NCBI GenBank assembly: GCA_963710745.1
Contig: CAVQBP010000028.1
Location: 109,486-173,485 of the forward strand
Origin: CAVQBP01 sp963710745
Lineage (GTDB): Bacteria > Bacteroidota > Ignavibacteria > Ignavibacteriales > Ignavibacteriaceae
Length of the DNA: 64,000 nucleotides
Direction of reading: 5' to 3'
In this document: positions 17,289 through 25,529 of the stretch, piece by piece
Layout of the letters: each line of letters starts with the position of its first letter
Numbering within the stretch: the first letter of the stretch is position 1
Translations under genes and position numbers: made by a program
The notes under the pieces: generated by a model
Database searches by the model: none
Told to the model about the DNA's origin: nothing
What the model saw: the letters and a program-made list of their open reading frames with translations, nothing else

Positions 17289-17992
17289 AAGAATATCTAA
17301 ATAACATCTGGATGGGGTTGTCTACGGTTTTCATTGGGATGAAAGTTACTTTCAAGCATCTTTTCGTTCCGGCAGTTACAATTCAATACCCCGACGAAAA
17401 GCTAACTCTTCCGCAAAGAGAAAGAAACCGTCTGTATGTTAATATGGACGACTGTATCGGCTGTGATCAATGCGCAAGAGCTTGCCCTGTTGATTGTATT
17501 ACAATTGAAACAGTAAAATCATTACCGACAGAAGATTTAGGTAAAACTTCCAACGGGAAAAAGAAAGTCCTGTGGGTTACTCAATTTGATATTGACATAG
17601 CAAAATGCTGCTACTGCCAGTTATGCGTATTCCCCTGCCCCACTGAATGTATTTATATGACGGATGTATATGAATTTTCTGAATATGAAAGAGGTAATCT
17701 CCTTTATAATTATATAACCCTTACACCTCAGGAAGTAGCAGAGAAGAAAGATAACTTCGCAAAGCTTGAAATAGAAAAAGCGGCTCAAAAAGCAAAAGCT
17801 GCTGCTGAAGCAGCTAAGAAAAAAGCTGAGGCTGCTGCAAATCCTGAAATTAAAAAACCTGTACCTAAACCGGTTGATAAAAAAGAAGCTGGTACTGAAC
17901 AACCAAATGATTCAGCAAATACCGGAAATGATTCAAAAGAAAATACAAGCAATACTAAACAAGATAAAAGTCCGGAAGAAAGTAAGAATTAA
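17285..17992 (+). CDS. nuoI: NADH-quinone oxidoreductase subunit I with Ala/Lys-rich tail
   Basis: NuoI holds two [4Fe-4S] clusters that pass electrons to NuoB. The ligands are Cys57, 60, 63 and 67 (CIGCDQCARACP) and Cys108, 111, 114 and 118 (CCYCQLCVFPCP). The protein is 235 aa. The conserved part ends near residue 150. The last 80 residues are a low-complexity tail, first Ala/Lys/Glu-rich and probably helical, then rich in Lys, Pro, Ser and Asn. Many NuoI proteins are 160-180 aa, so the tail is an unusual addition. With no NuoE/F/G in the cluster, NuoI or NuoB would be the likely electron entry surface. Confidence 0.96.
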   Translation: MKEYLNNIWMGLSTVFIGMKVTFKHLFVPAVTIQYPDEKLTLPQRERNRLYVNMDDCIGCDQCARACPVDCITIETVKSLPTEDLGKTSNGKKKVLWVTQFDIDIAKCCYCQLCVFPCPTECIYMTDVYEFSEYERGNLLYNYITLTPQEVAEKKDNFAKLEIEKAAQKAKAAAEAAKKKAEAAANPEIKKPVPKPVDKKEAGTEQPNDSANTGNDSKENTSNTKQDKSPEESKN

Positions 17993-17997
17993 AGCTT

Positions 17998-18486
17998 ATG
18001 AGCATGTATGATATAATATTTTATTTATTTGCGGCAATAACTGTATTATCTGCAGTATTTGTTGTAACAGTCAGAAATATTGTTCATTCGGCATTTTATC
18101 TGCTGTTTACCTTTTTCGGAGTAGCGGGCATTTATGTCCTTCTGGGGGCCGATTTTGTTGCCGTAGTTCAGTTGATTGTGTATGTCGGCGGTATTTTAAT
18201 CCTGATGATTTTCGGTGTAATGTTAACAAATAAAATTACTAGTGTTCAGATAAAATCCGGCGCCTGGCAGATTGTACCCGCAATTATCGGGGTCGGTGCA
18301 CTTGGAAGCTTTTTATATTACACTTTCATTAATACTAGCTGGAAAGCCGGCAGCACAGAAATTACTTTATACACAACACATAATCTCGGTGTTCTTCTTA
18401 TGAACCAGTATGTTGTTGTCTTTGAGTTATTGGGAATTATTCTTTTAATAGCGCTTATAGGCGCTGCAACAATTGCAAGACGATAA
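17998..18486 (+). CDS. nuoJ: NADH-quinone oxidoreductase subunit J
   Basis: NuoJ is a membrane subunit whose third helix undergoes the pi-bulge change during turnover. The 162-aa protein has five hydrophobic segments and the typical NIVHSAFYLLFTFFGVAGIY, then GADFVAVVQLIVYVGGILIL with MIFGVML after it. It starts five bases after nuoI and ends two bases before nuoK. Confidence 0.96.
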   Translation: MSMYDIIFYLFAAITVLSAVFVVTVRNIVHSAFYLLFTFFGVAGIYVLLGADFVAVVQLIVYVGGILILMIFGVMLTNKITSVQIKSGAWQIVPAIIGVGALGSFLYYTFINTSWKAGSTEITLYTTHNLGVLLMNQYVVVFELLGIILLIALIGAATIARR

Positions 18487-18488
18487 TT

Positions 18489-18800
18489 ATGATACATGTA
18501 GGATTAAATCATTTTTTATTTATCAGCGTCGTTTTATTCTCACTCGGAATATTCGGTATTGTTACAAGGAAAAATGCCGTAATGGTTTTGATGGGAATTG
18601 AACTGATACTCAACGCTGCCAATTTAAATTTTATAGCATTTTCAAAATTCGGAAACCTGGGTTACCCGGGTCAATTGATGGCTTTGTTCGTAATTGTTCT
18701 TGCTGCAGCCGAAGCAGCTGTTGCATTAGCAATCGTATTAAATATATACAAGCAGTTCTCAACAGTTAATGTTGATGAAATAAATACTTTGAAAGACTAA
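18489..18800 (+). CDS. nuoK: NADH-quinone oxidoreductase subunit K
   Basis: This 103-aa subunit has three membrane helices and carries the buried glutamates of the proton path (MVLMGIELILNAANLNFI and VLAAAEAAVALAIVLNIY). Its length is normal. A repeat-derived hairpin lies between this gene and nuoL. Confidence 0.96.
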   Translation: MIHVGLNHFLFISVVLFSLGIFGIVTRKNAVMVLMGIELILNAANLNFIAFSKFGNLGYPGQLMALFVIVLAAAEAAVALAIVLNIYKQFSTVNVDEINTLKD

Positions 18801-18805
18801 AAGAA

Positions 18806-18866
18806 TTGCGCATTTCCAATTTCGGATTGTTAATTAAATCCGAAATCCGCATTCCGGAAATCGCAA
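18806..18866. repeat. Imperfect 61-base palindrome inside the nuo operon
   Basis: TTTCGGATT (18820-18828) pairs perfectly with AATCCGAAA (18837-18845) around an 8-base loop. An outer pair, TTGCGCATTTCC and GGAAATCGCAA, encloses it. It occupies most of the nuoK-nuoL gap. It has no U-tract, so partial attenuation or RNA stabilisation is more likely than full termination. Words such as AATCCGAAAT recur at 36464-36482. Confidence 0.6.
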
Positions 18867-18900
18867 TTAAATTTTTTTATGATTTTACTTTTAATTGAAC

Positions 18901-21009
18901 ATGACTGAATCTTCACTTATAAATTTGGCTGTAATTATCTTATTCCTTCCTCTTTTAGGATTTACAGTAACAATTTTCTTCGGGAAAAGATTTTCAAAAC
19001 TATTCTACTTTGAAATATTTTTAATCTTTGTCGGGTTTGTTTTATCAGCTTTTCTGGCTTATACAAAATTAACTTACTACTTGCATACGGATATCACCGG
19101 AGAATTCACCTGGATAGATTTGGGTAATGTTCCGGTTCTGAAAACAGTAACTTTTAAGCTGGGTATACTGCTGGATAACATTGCAGTTATAATGATTCTG
19201 GCTGTAAATCTGATAAGTTTTCTGGTTCACCTTTTCTCAATAGATTATATGAAAGGTGATAAAAAGTATTCAAGATATTTTGCATATCTAGGAATATTCA
19301 CTTTTTCAATGTCGGGAATAGTTTTTACTCACAACTTCCTGATGATGTATATCTTCTGGGAGCTTGTAGGATTGTCATCTTACTTATTGATAGGATTCTG
19401 GTTCGAGAAAAAATCGGCTGCCGATGCCGGTAAAAAAGCCTTCATTGTAAATAGGATTGGTGATATCGGAATGCTGCTTGGTATTTTAATTATTTTTACC
19501 ACTTACCATACTTTTTCTTTTCATGAAATTTTTACAGCCATAGCAAACGGGCATTTACCTTTCAATAGTGAAACAGGTTTAACAATAACGGGTTTATTAC
19601 TTTTCTGCGGTGCCGTTGGAAAATCTGCTCAGTTTCCTTTACATGTATGGCTGCCTGATGCTATGGAAGGTCCGACTCCTGTCAGCGCTTTAATTCATGC
19701 AGCTACTATGGTTGCCGCAGGGGTATTCTTTGTTACCAGAATATTTACAATGCTGACCGGTGATGCTCTTTTAGTTATTGCAGTTATAGGAGCACTTTCA
19801 GCCTTCATTCCTGCAACTATAGCGTTAACACAAAATGATATTAAAAAAGTCCTGGCTTATTCAACAATAAGTCAGCTAGGTTATATGATAATGGCTCTTG
19901 GTGTAGGAGCTTATCAATATGCATTCTTTCATTTAATTACACATGCATTCTTCAAGGCTTGTTTATTCCTCGGTTCAGGCTCGGTTATTAATGCAATGCA
20001 TCATGAACAGGACATAACAAAAATGGGCGGGTTAAGAAAGAAAATGCCGGTAACCTATATTACATTTGTAGTTGCATCTCTGGCATTATCAGGAATACCG
20101 CTGACCTCCGGATTCTTAAGCAAAGACGGGATTCTGCTCGGCTCATATGCATTTGCTTCGCTTACCGGGTACTGGTTCTTCCCGTTCATAGGGTTTCTTG
20201 TTGCTATTCTTACTGCCTTTTACATGTTCAGATTAATCATTATTGCATTTCATGGGAAACCGCGTGACGAAGAAAAATATACACATGCACATGAATCTTC
20301 ATTCAACATGCTGCTTCCATTAATTGTTTTATCGGGCCTTTCAATTTTCATCTGGTATACACCGAATCCTTTTAATCCCGATCAGGGTTGGTTTTTATCA
20401 AGCTGGGTAAAGACTCCCGAAGTCTCAGTTCCGAATAATGCCCGGTATTCTTTTATGGAAACCAAGGTTAACCAGCCGAAAGTGGAAGGTAAAGTAGAGG
20501 TTGCAAAAGAAGAAGTAATTTATTCTGATACTTACATGGAAGCGCTTCATCATGCTCACGTCCCTACTATGATTCTTTCCTTATTGATGGCTGTATCAGG
20601 ATTACTGCTCGCATTTTTAATGTACCAGTGGAAAAGAATTTCTGCAGACAAGCTTGCTGAGAGGTTTAAGCCGCTATATAAACTTTCCTACAATAAATGG
20701 TATTTCGATGAATTTTATAATGGAGTTATTGTAGCGGGAACTCTTGCGTTGAGCAGAGGTTTAGCATGGTTCGATTCCCATATTATAGATGGAATTGTAA
20801 ATGGTACTGCGGTCATTACTAAAAATGTTTCAAAATTCAGCGGGAAATTTGATAATGTTGTTGTAGATGGTGTTGTTAATTTTGCGGCTTATTTCAGCGG
20901 ATTTATCGGTTTGATTTTAAGACGGTTTCAAACAGGTAAGGTTCAGACATATATATTATTTGTAGTGTTCTCACTAATTATACTTTTATTTTTATTTAAG
21001 ACATTTTAG
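18901..21009 (+). CDS. nuoL: NADH-quinone oxidoreductase subunit L
   Basis: NuoL is the distal proton-pumping antiporter-like subunit with the long lateral helix. The product is 702 aa. Conserved parts include FLMMYIFWELVGLSSYLLIG, KSAQFPLHVWLPDAMEGPTP, the HAATMVAAGVFFVTR segment and FKACLFLGSGSVINAMHHE. The frame is open to TTG at 18895, but the ATG at 18901 is the natural start (MTESSLINLAVIILFLP). A charged stretch near residues 510-545 separates the antiporter core from the C-terminal helices. Confidence 0.97.
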   Translation: MTESSLINLAVIILFLPLLGFTVTIFFGKRFSKLFYFEIFLIFVGFVLSAFLAYTKLTYYLHTDITGEFTWIDLGNVPVLKTVTFKLGILLDNIAVIMILAVNLISFLVHLFSIDYMKGDKKYSRYFAYLGIFTFSMSGIVFTHNFLMMYIFWELVGLSSYLLIGFWFEKKSAADAGKKAFIVNRIGDIGMLLGILIIFTTYHTFSFHEIFTAIANGHLPFNSETGLTITGLLLFCGAVGKSAQFPLHVWLPDAMEGPTPVSALIHAATMVAAGVFFVTRIFTMLTGDALLVIAVIGALSAFIPATIALTQNDIKKVLAYSTISQLGYMIMALGVGAYQYAFFHLITHAFFKACLFLGSGSVINAMHHEQDITKMGGLRKKMPVTYITFVVASLALSGIPLTSGFLSKDGILLGSYAFASLTGYWFFPFIGFLVAILTAFYMFRLIIIAFHGKPRDEEKYTHAHESSFNMLLPLIVLSGLSIFIWYTPNPFNPDQGWFLSSWVKTPEVSVPNNARYSFMETKVNQPKVEGKVEVAKEEVIYSDTYMEALHHAHVPTMILSLLMAVSGLLLAFLMYQWKRISADKLAERFKPLYKLSYNKWYFDEFYNGVIVAGTLALSRGLAWFDSHIIDGIVNGTAVITKNVSKFSGKFDNVVVDGVVNFAAYFSGFIGLILRRFQTGKVQTYILFVVFSLIILLFLFKTF

Positions 21010-21018
21010 AGAAAGAGT

Positions 21019-22620
21019 ATGGGAAATTTTCCAATTTTATCGCTTATAACTTTTCTGCCTGTTTTAGGAATGATTGCAATTCTTTGCATTCCTAAATCTC
21101 AAACAAAAGCAATTAAAAGCTTGACCCTGGTTGTCACGGGTATACAGGTTATACTTGCTGCTGTAATTATGGTAAACTTTAATTACTCACTCGGCGGAAT
21201 TTACGACCCGAAATCTTTTCAGTTTATTGAGAAATTCAAGTGGATTGATGTTTCAGGTTTATCATGGATCGGCAGAATTAAAGTTGATTACTTTCTCGGT
21301 ATAGATGGTATAAGCGCTCCGCTTGTACTGCTTACCGCAATAGTAACTTTCATTGCAACGTTTTCTTCATGGACTATAAACAAATCTGTTAAAGGTTACT
21401 TTGCACTCTTTCTTTTATTAGATACCGGCATGATGGGAGTTTTCGTCGCATTAGATTTCTTTTTATTCTATATTTTCTGGGAATTAATGCTTCTCCCGAT
21501 GTATTTCTTAATCGGTGTCTGGGGCGGCCCGAGAAAAGAATATGCTGCAATTAAATTTTTCCTCTATACTTTATTTGGAAGTGTATTTATTCTGCTGGCT
21601 ATTATTGGTTTATATTTTAGCTCTACTGAGGTTCTTGCGGACGGAACTAAGGTATTTACCTTTAATATGCTGGCAATGATGGATCCTCATAATTATACTG
21701 CCACTGGGATCCTTTCGCCTTTTAACCCGAATAATTTGAGGCTGATAGCTTACCTTGCATTATTTATAGGATTTGCAATTAAAATACCTATGTTCCCTTT
21801 CCATACATGGCTTCCTGATGCACACGTCGAGGCTCCAACAGCTATAAGTGTTATTCTTGCCGGTGTATTATTGAAAATGGGAACTTATGGGATTCTGAGA
21901 GTATGTTTCCCTATCTTCCCTGAAATAACAAAAGATTTAATGTGGTATATAGCATTATTCGGCATGGTGAATATTATTTATGGAGCATTCTGCGCAATGG
22001 CGCAGAAAGATTTCAAGAAGCTTATAGCATATTCATCGGTTTCGCATATGGGCTTTGTTTTATTGGGAATGGCATCGTTAACTACAATCGGTATTTCCGG
22101 GGCTGTTCTCCAGATGTTCAACCATGGCACCATAACCGCAATGCTCTTCATTATTGTAGGAATTATTTATGATAGAGCTCATACCAGGGGTATCGAGGAT
22201 TTCGGCGGTTTAGCAACTCAAATGCCGATTTATACAGGATTTGTAACTATTGCATTTTTTGCTGCAATCGGGCTTCCGGGATTAAGCGGATTTATTTCCG
22301 AATCTTTCGTTTTTATCGGCAGCTTTGGTGCGGATACTATCAGAACTATCGCAATTATTTCAACTGCCGGAATTTTACTGGGTGCCGGTTATATGCTCTG
22401 GACTTTACAAAGAGTTTATCTTGGCAAATTAAATGAAAAATGGAATACTCTTCCTGACATGACCCCCAGAGAATATGCAATGCTAGTTCCATTAACTATA
22501 ATAGTTATTTTCATTGGTGTGTATCCGTCTTCAATGCTTAATTTAATGAACTCATCTGTTAACCAGATGGTTAATTTTATGGCGCATGCACAGACTTTTT
22601 ATAGTAGTTTACACTTTTAA
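21019..22620 (+). CDS. nuoM: NADH-quinone oxidoreductase subunit M
   Basis: NuoM is the middle antiporter-like subunit of the membrane arm. The 533-aa protein has about 14 helices. Its signatures are FFLFYIFWELMLLPMYFLIG with the key Glu, KIPMFPFHTWLPDAHVEAPT, AYSSVSHMGFVLLGMASLT, and GLPGLSGFISESFVF. It starts 9 bases after the nuoL stop. Confidence 0.97.
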   Translation: MGNFPILSLITFLPVLGMIAILCIPKSQTKAIKSLTLVVTGIQVILAAVIMVNFNYSLGGIYDPKSFQFIEKFKWIDVSGLSWIGRIKVDYFLGIDGISAPLVLLTAIVTFIATFSSWTINKSVKGYFALFLLLDTGMMGVFVALDFFLFYIFWELMLLPMYFLIGVWGGPRKEYAAIKFFLYTLFGSVFILLAIIGLYFSSTEVLADGTKVFTFNMLAMMDPHNYTATGILSPFNPNNLRLIAYLALFIGFAIKIPMFPFHTWLPDAHVEAPTAISVILAGVLLKMGTYGILRVCFPIFPEITKDLMWYIALFGMVNIIYGAFCAMAQKDFKKLIAYSSVSHMGFVLLGMASLTTIGISGAVLQMFNHGTITAMLFIIVGIIYDRAHTRGIEDFGGLATQMPIYTGFVTIAFFAAIGLPGLSGFISESFVFIGSFGADTIRTIAIISTAGILLGAGYMLWTLQRVYLGKLNEKWNTLPDMTPREYAMLVPLTIIVIFIGVYPSSMLNLMNSSVNQMVNFMAHAQTFYSSLHF

Positions 22621-22637
22621 CTTTTAAGAGAATTTAA

Positions 22638-24143
22638 GTGGATTTTAATCTTGATTATATTACTCACAGTTTAGGACTGATAAAACCTGAACTTGCAATT
22701 TCGTTAGCGCTCGTATGGCTGGTTCTTTCAGATTTGATTTTATCAAAAGATAAGACCATTCTTCCTTATATTGGAATGATAGGATTATTTGCAGCCGGAT
22801 TTTATATTATACAGGAATGGGGAATTTCATCTTTTGCTTCTCCTAATGCTTCCGGCGGTATGCTTGCCGTTGACAACTTCGGATCGTTTTTCAAATTGAT
22901 TATTATTTTAGCGTCATTCCTTGTTATTTTATTTTCAATTTCTTCTTCTGAAATTAAAGCAGTTTTTGACAGGCATGGTGAATATTATGCTTTGATCTTC
23001 GGGATGATTCTCGGAATGTTTTTTATGGTGTCTGCCGTAAACCTTATTTTAATCTATCTAGCAATAGAGCTTGTTTCATTATCCTCTTATGTCTTAGCTG
23101 GTTTTACTAAAAATTCTCTTAGAAACAGTGAAGCATCACTTAAATATATTATTTACGGCAGTGCTGCCTCAGGAATTATGTTATTCGGAATCTCTATTAT
23201 TTATGGTGTTACCGGCAGTACAAATTTATATGCAATACACACAGTGCTTCAAACTGCCCAGGTTCCGGTAGCAACGTTACTTCTAGCCGGGATATTAATC
23301 TTTACAGGAATTGGATTTAAAATTTCGGTTGTACCGTTTCATTTCTGGGCTCCCGATGTTTATGAAGGTGCACCTATAACAATTACTGCTTATCTGTCTG
23401 TTGCCAGCAAAGCCGCAGGTTTTGCATTGTTAATCAGATTTATAAAAGTAACTTTTATTCAGTCGGTAAATGCAGACGGCTACTGGCAGATGCTGAACCT
23501 AATTGACTGGAAATCCTTCTTTATATTGATTTCCATCCTGACAATGACCCTTGGCAACTTTGCCGCTCTTTGGCAGGATAATATGAAACGGCTTCTTGCG
23601 TATTCAAGCATTGCACACGCTGGCTATATACTGCTTGGATTGGCGGTTCTCTCGAATCAGGGGATGATGGCAGTATTGATCTACTTTGCGGTTTATGCAA
23701 TAATGAATCTTGGTGCTTTCTTCGTTGTTATGCTTATCGCCAATAAAATCGGAAGCGAAAATATTGATGATTATAAAGGACTTGGGTATTCCACTCCCCT
23801 CCTTGGAATTTCACTGGCTATCTTTCTGGTTTCTTTAACCGGCCTGCCACCGACAGCCGGCTTTATTGCAAAACTTTATTTATTCCTTGCTCTTGTCGAC
23901 GCAAAAATGATAGTGGTTGCAATAATTGCTTTACTTAATACAGTTGTATCACTTTACTATTATATAAGAGTATTAAAAAATATGTACCTTGTTAAAGCGG
24001 AAACACCCGTACCGGCGTTTTCTGCTTCACTGGGTAATAAAATTCTTCTAGTAGCAATGTTAATTCCCGTAATTCTTTTAGGAATTTATTTTACACCTCT
24101 CGTTCAGTGGGCTCAAAGTTCAGTAAGTATATTGGGTTTTTAA
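22638..24143 (+). CDS. nuoN: NADH-quinone oxidoreductase subunit N
   Basis: NuoN is the third antiporter-like subunit. The 501-aa protein starts with GTG (22638-22640), and no better ATG is visible upstream. Typical segments are LILIYLAIELVSLSSYVLAG, KISVVPFHFWAPDVYEGAP, RLLAYSSIAHAGYILLGL and LTGLPPTAGFIAKLYLF. It is the last gene of the complex I operon. The sequence after it contains a copy of the repeat that flanks the four-helix-bundle gene. Confidence 0.96.
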   Translation: MDFNLDYITHSLGLIKPELAISLALVWLVLSDLILSKDKTILPYIGMIGLFAAGFYIIQEWGISSFASPNASGGMLAVDNFGSFFKLIIILASFLVILFSISSSEIKAVFDRHGEYYALIFGMILGMFFMVSAVNLILIYLAIELVSLSSYVLAGFTKNSLRNSEASLKYIIYGSAASGIMLFGISIIYGVTGSTNLYAIHTVLQTAQVPVATLLLAGILIFTGIGFKISVVPFHFWAPDVYEGAPITITAYLSVASKAAGFALLIRFIKVTFIQSVNADGYWQMLNLIDWKSFFILISILTMTLGNFAALWQDNMKRLLAYSSIAHAGYILLGLAVLSNQGMMAVLIYFAVYAIMNLGAFFVVMLIANKIGSENIDDYKGLGYSTPLLGISLAIFLVSLTGLPPTAGFIAKLYLFLALVDAKMIVVAIIALLNTVVSLYYYIRVLKNMYLVKAETPVPAFSASLGNKILLVAMLIPVILLGIYFTPLVQWAQSSVSILGF

Positions 24144-24170
24144 TATCTTTAAAAGGCTTGGATTAAAAAG

Positions 24171-24203
24171 TCTAAATACTCAAATCTCAATACCAGAGAC
24201 TAT
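24171..24203. repeat. Solo copy of the AGTCTCAATACTC repeat family after nuoN
   Basis: The stretch reads AGTCTAAATACTCAAATC followed by TCAATACCAGAGACT. It shares AAATACTCAAATCTCAA with the right arm at 15062-15117 and begins and ends with AGTCT and AGACT, so it can fold on itself. It lies between the convergent nuoN and cyclase genes and may also act as a terminator. Confidence 0.6.
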
Positions 24204-25249
24204 TTTTTCCGAATTACATGATACATTGAAATTCTTCCATTACCGGTTTCATCAATCGAATCATTAAATTCACATTTGAAAGAATCTTTTATAAGTTCAT
24301 AAGTTGAGAAGCTTACATTAATTTTTCCGGGTTCGCTGTATCTTTCCATTCTGCTCGCAATGTTTACAGTAACTCCCCAAACATCGTAAGTATATTTATT
24401 TTTCCCAACCACTCCTGCGATAACATTTCCCGAATGGGCACCGACCCTCATATGCCATTGATGCCCGGAACGTTCATTCCGCTTTTTAATAAAATCCAGC
24501 ATCTCCATGGCGGCCGAAATGACTTTTACTGCATGATCGTTGGATTCTTTCGGAAATCCGCCTCCAACCATATATGAATCACCTATAGTTTTTAGCTTTT
24601 CCAAATCATATTTTTCAATTATAGCATCAAAATTTTTAAATATATCGTTTAATTCCTGGACAAGTTTGTCTGGATGCATTTGAGCAGCAATTTTAGTAAA
24701 GCTCTGGAAATCAGTAAAAAGTAAAGTCACTGATTTGTATTCCCTTGGAGTTATCGTTCCTTTTTCTTTTAATTCTTTTACTACAACACCTGGCAAGATG
24801 TTATTTAATAATTTTTCCGATTTCAGCTTCTCCTCTTCCAGCTCCCTTGTCCTTTGCTTTAACTGAACATTAATTTTATGCTTATATAAAGCCATTTCAA
24901 TAGCAGATCTTAGGGCTTTTTCATCGAAAGGTTTTAAAATATATCCGAAAGCATCTGAAGTTTTAGCTTTCTGCAATGTACTTTCATCAGCTAAAGCTGT
25001 AAGGTAAACAACCGGGATGTCGAATTTTTGCCTTATTATTCTGGCTGCATCGATTCCCGTTAATTCTCCGTAAAGCATTATATCCATTAGGATTAGATCC
25101 GGCTTTAGCTCTTTTGCTTTCTCAATTACAGAAGAAGCAGAATCAACGGCACCCAAAACTCTGTAGCCGAGATTCCCAAGCGTCAGCATAATATCTTTGG
25201 CAATTATTTTTTCATCCTCCGCAATTAAAATGCTTACTTCATCTTTCAT
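24200..25249 (-). CDS. Response regulator with class III adenylate cyclase output domain
   Basis: The 349-aa protein has a receiver domain (residues 5-120) with acidic pocket E11/D12, phosphorylation site D56 in LILMDIMLYGE, and K106 in YILKPFD. A short coiled coil (130-150) leads to a class III cyclase domain (about 172-345). Metal aspartates are D180 (LLFTDFQSF) and D224 (TIGDSYM). Substrate-selecting K220 and D289 (YDVWG) are the adenine-specific pair, and N296 and R300 are present. It is therefore predicted to make cAMP under two-component control. No partner kinase is adjacent on the same strand, but a hybrid kinase starts divergently 280 bases away. Confidence 0.9.
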   Translation of the reverse strand: MKDEVSILIAEDEKIIAKDIMLTLGNLGYRVLGAVDSASSVIEKAKELKPDLILMDIMLYGELTGIDAARIIRQKFDIPVVYLTALADESTLQKAKTSDAFGYILKPFDEKALRSAIEMALYKHKINVQLKQRTRELEEEKLKSEKLLNNILPGVVVKELKEKGTITPREYKSVTLLFTDFQSFTKIAAQMHPDKLVQELNDIFKNFDAIIEKYDLEKLKTIGDSYMVGGGFPKESNDHAVKVISAAMEMLDFIKKRNERSGHQWHMRVGAHSGNVIAGVVGKNKYTYDVWGVTVNIASRMERYSEPGKINVSFSTYELIKDSFKCEFNDSIDETGNGRISMYHVIRKK

Positions 25250-25529
25250 TCATCACCCTATTAAATTAATCCGGTAAAGTCCGATAATATATATGAAATG
25301 TAAATATATACTTATTATTTTAAAAAAATATTGTAATGTGTAAAAGAAATTTTAATAAAATTTTTTATCTTCTTCCATATTTTTTTATATATCAGATAAT
25401 TTAATTTTATAAGGATATTTTAATCCTGCATATTTAATATATTTTTTTTTTGAACATCAAAATTTATATATTTAAACAATTAAAAAAATATACCAATATT
25501 ATATAACTATCTTTTTCAACAGAAGTTAA

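Noticed and set aside
18879..18908. Nine-codon frame ATG ATT TTA ... overlapping the nuoL start
   Set aside because: It is too short to support without translation data and has no ribosome binding site. It could be a leader peptide, but nothing in the sequence argues for that.
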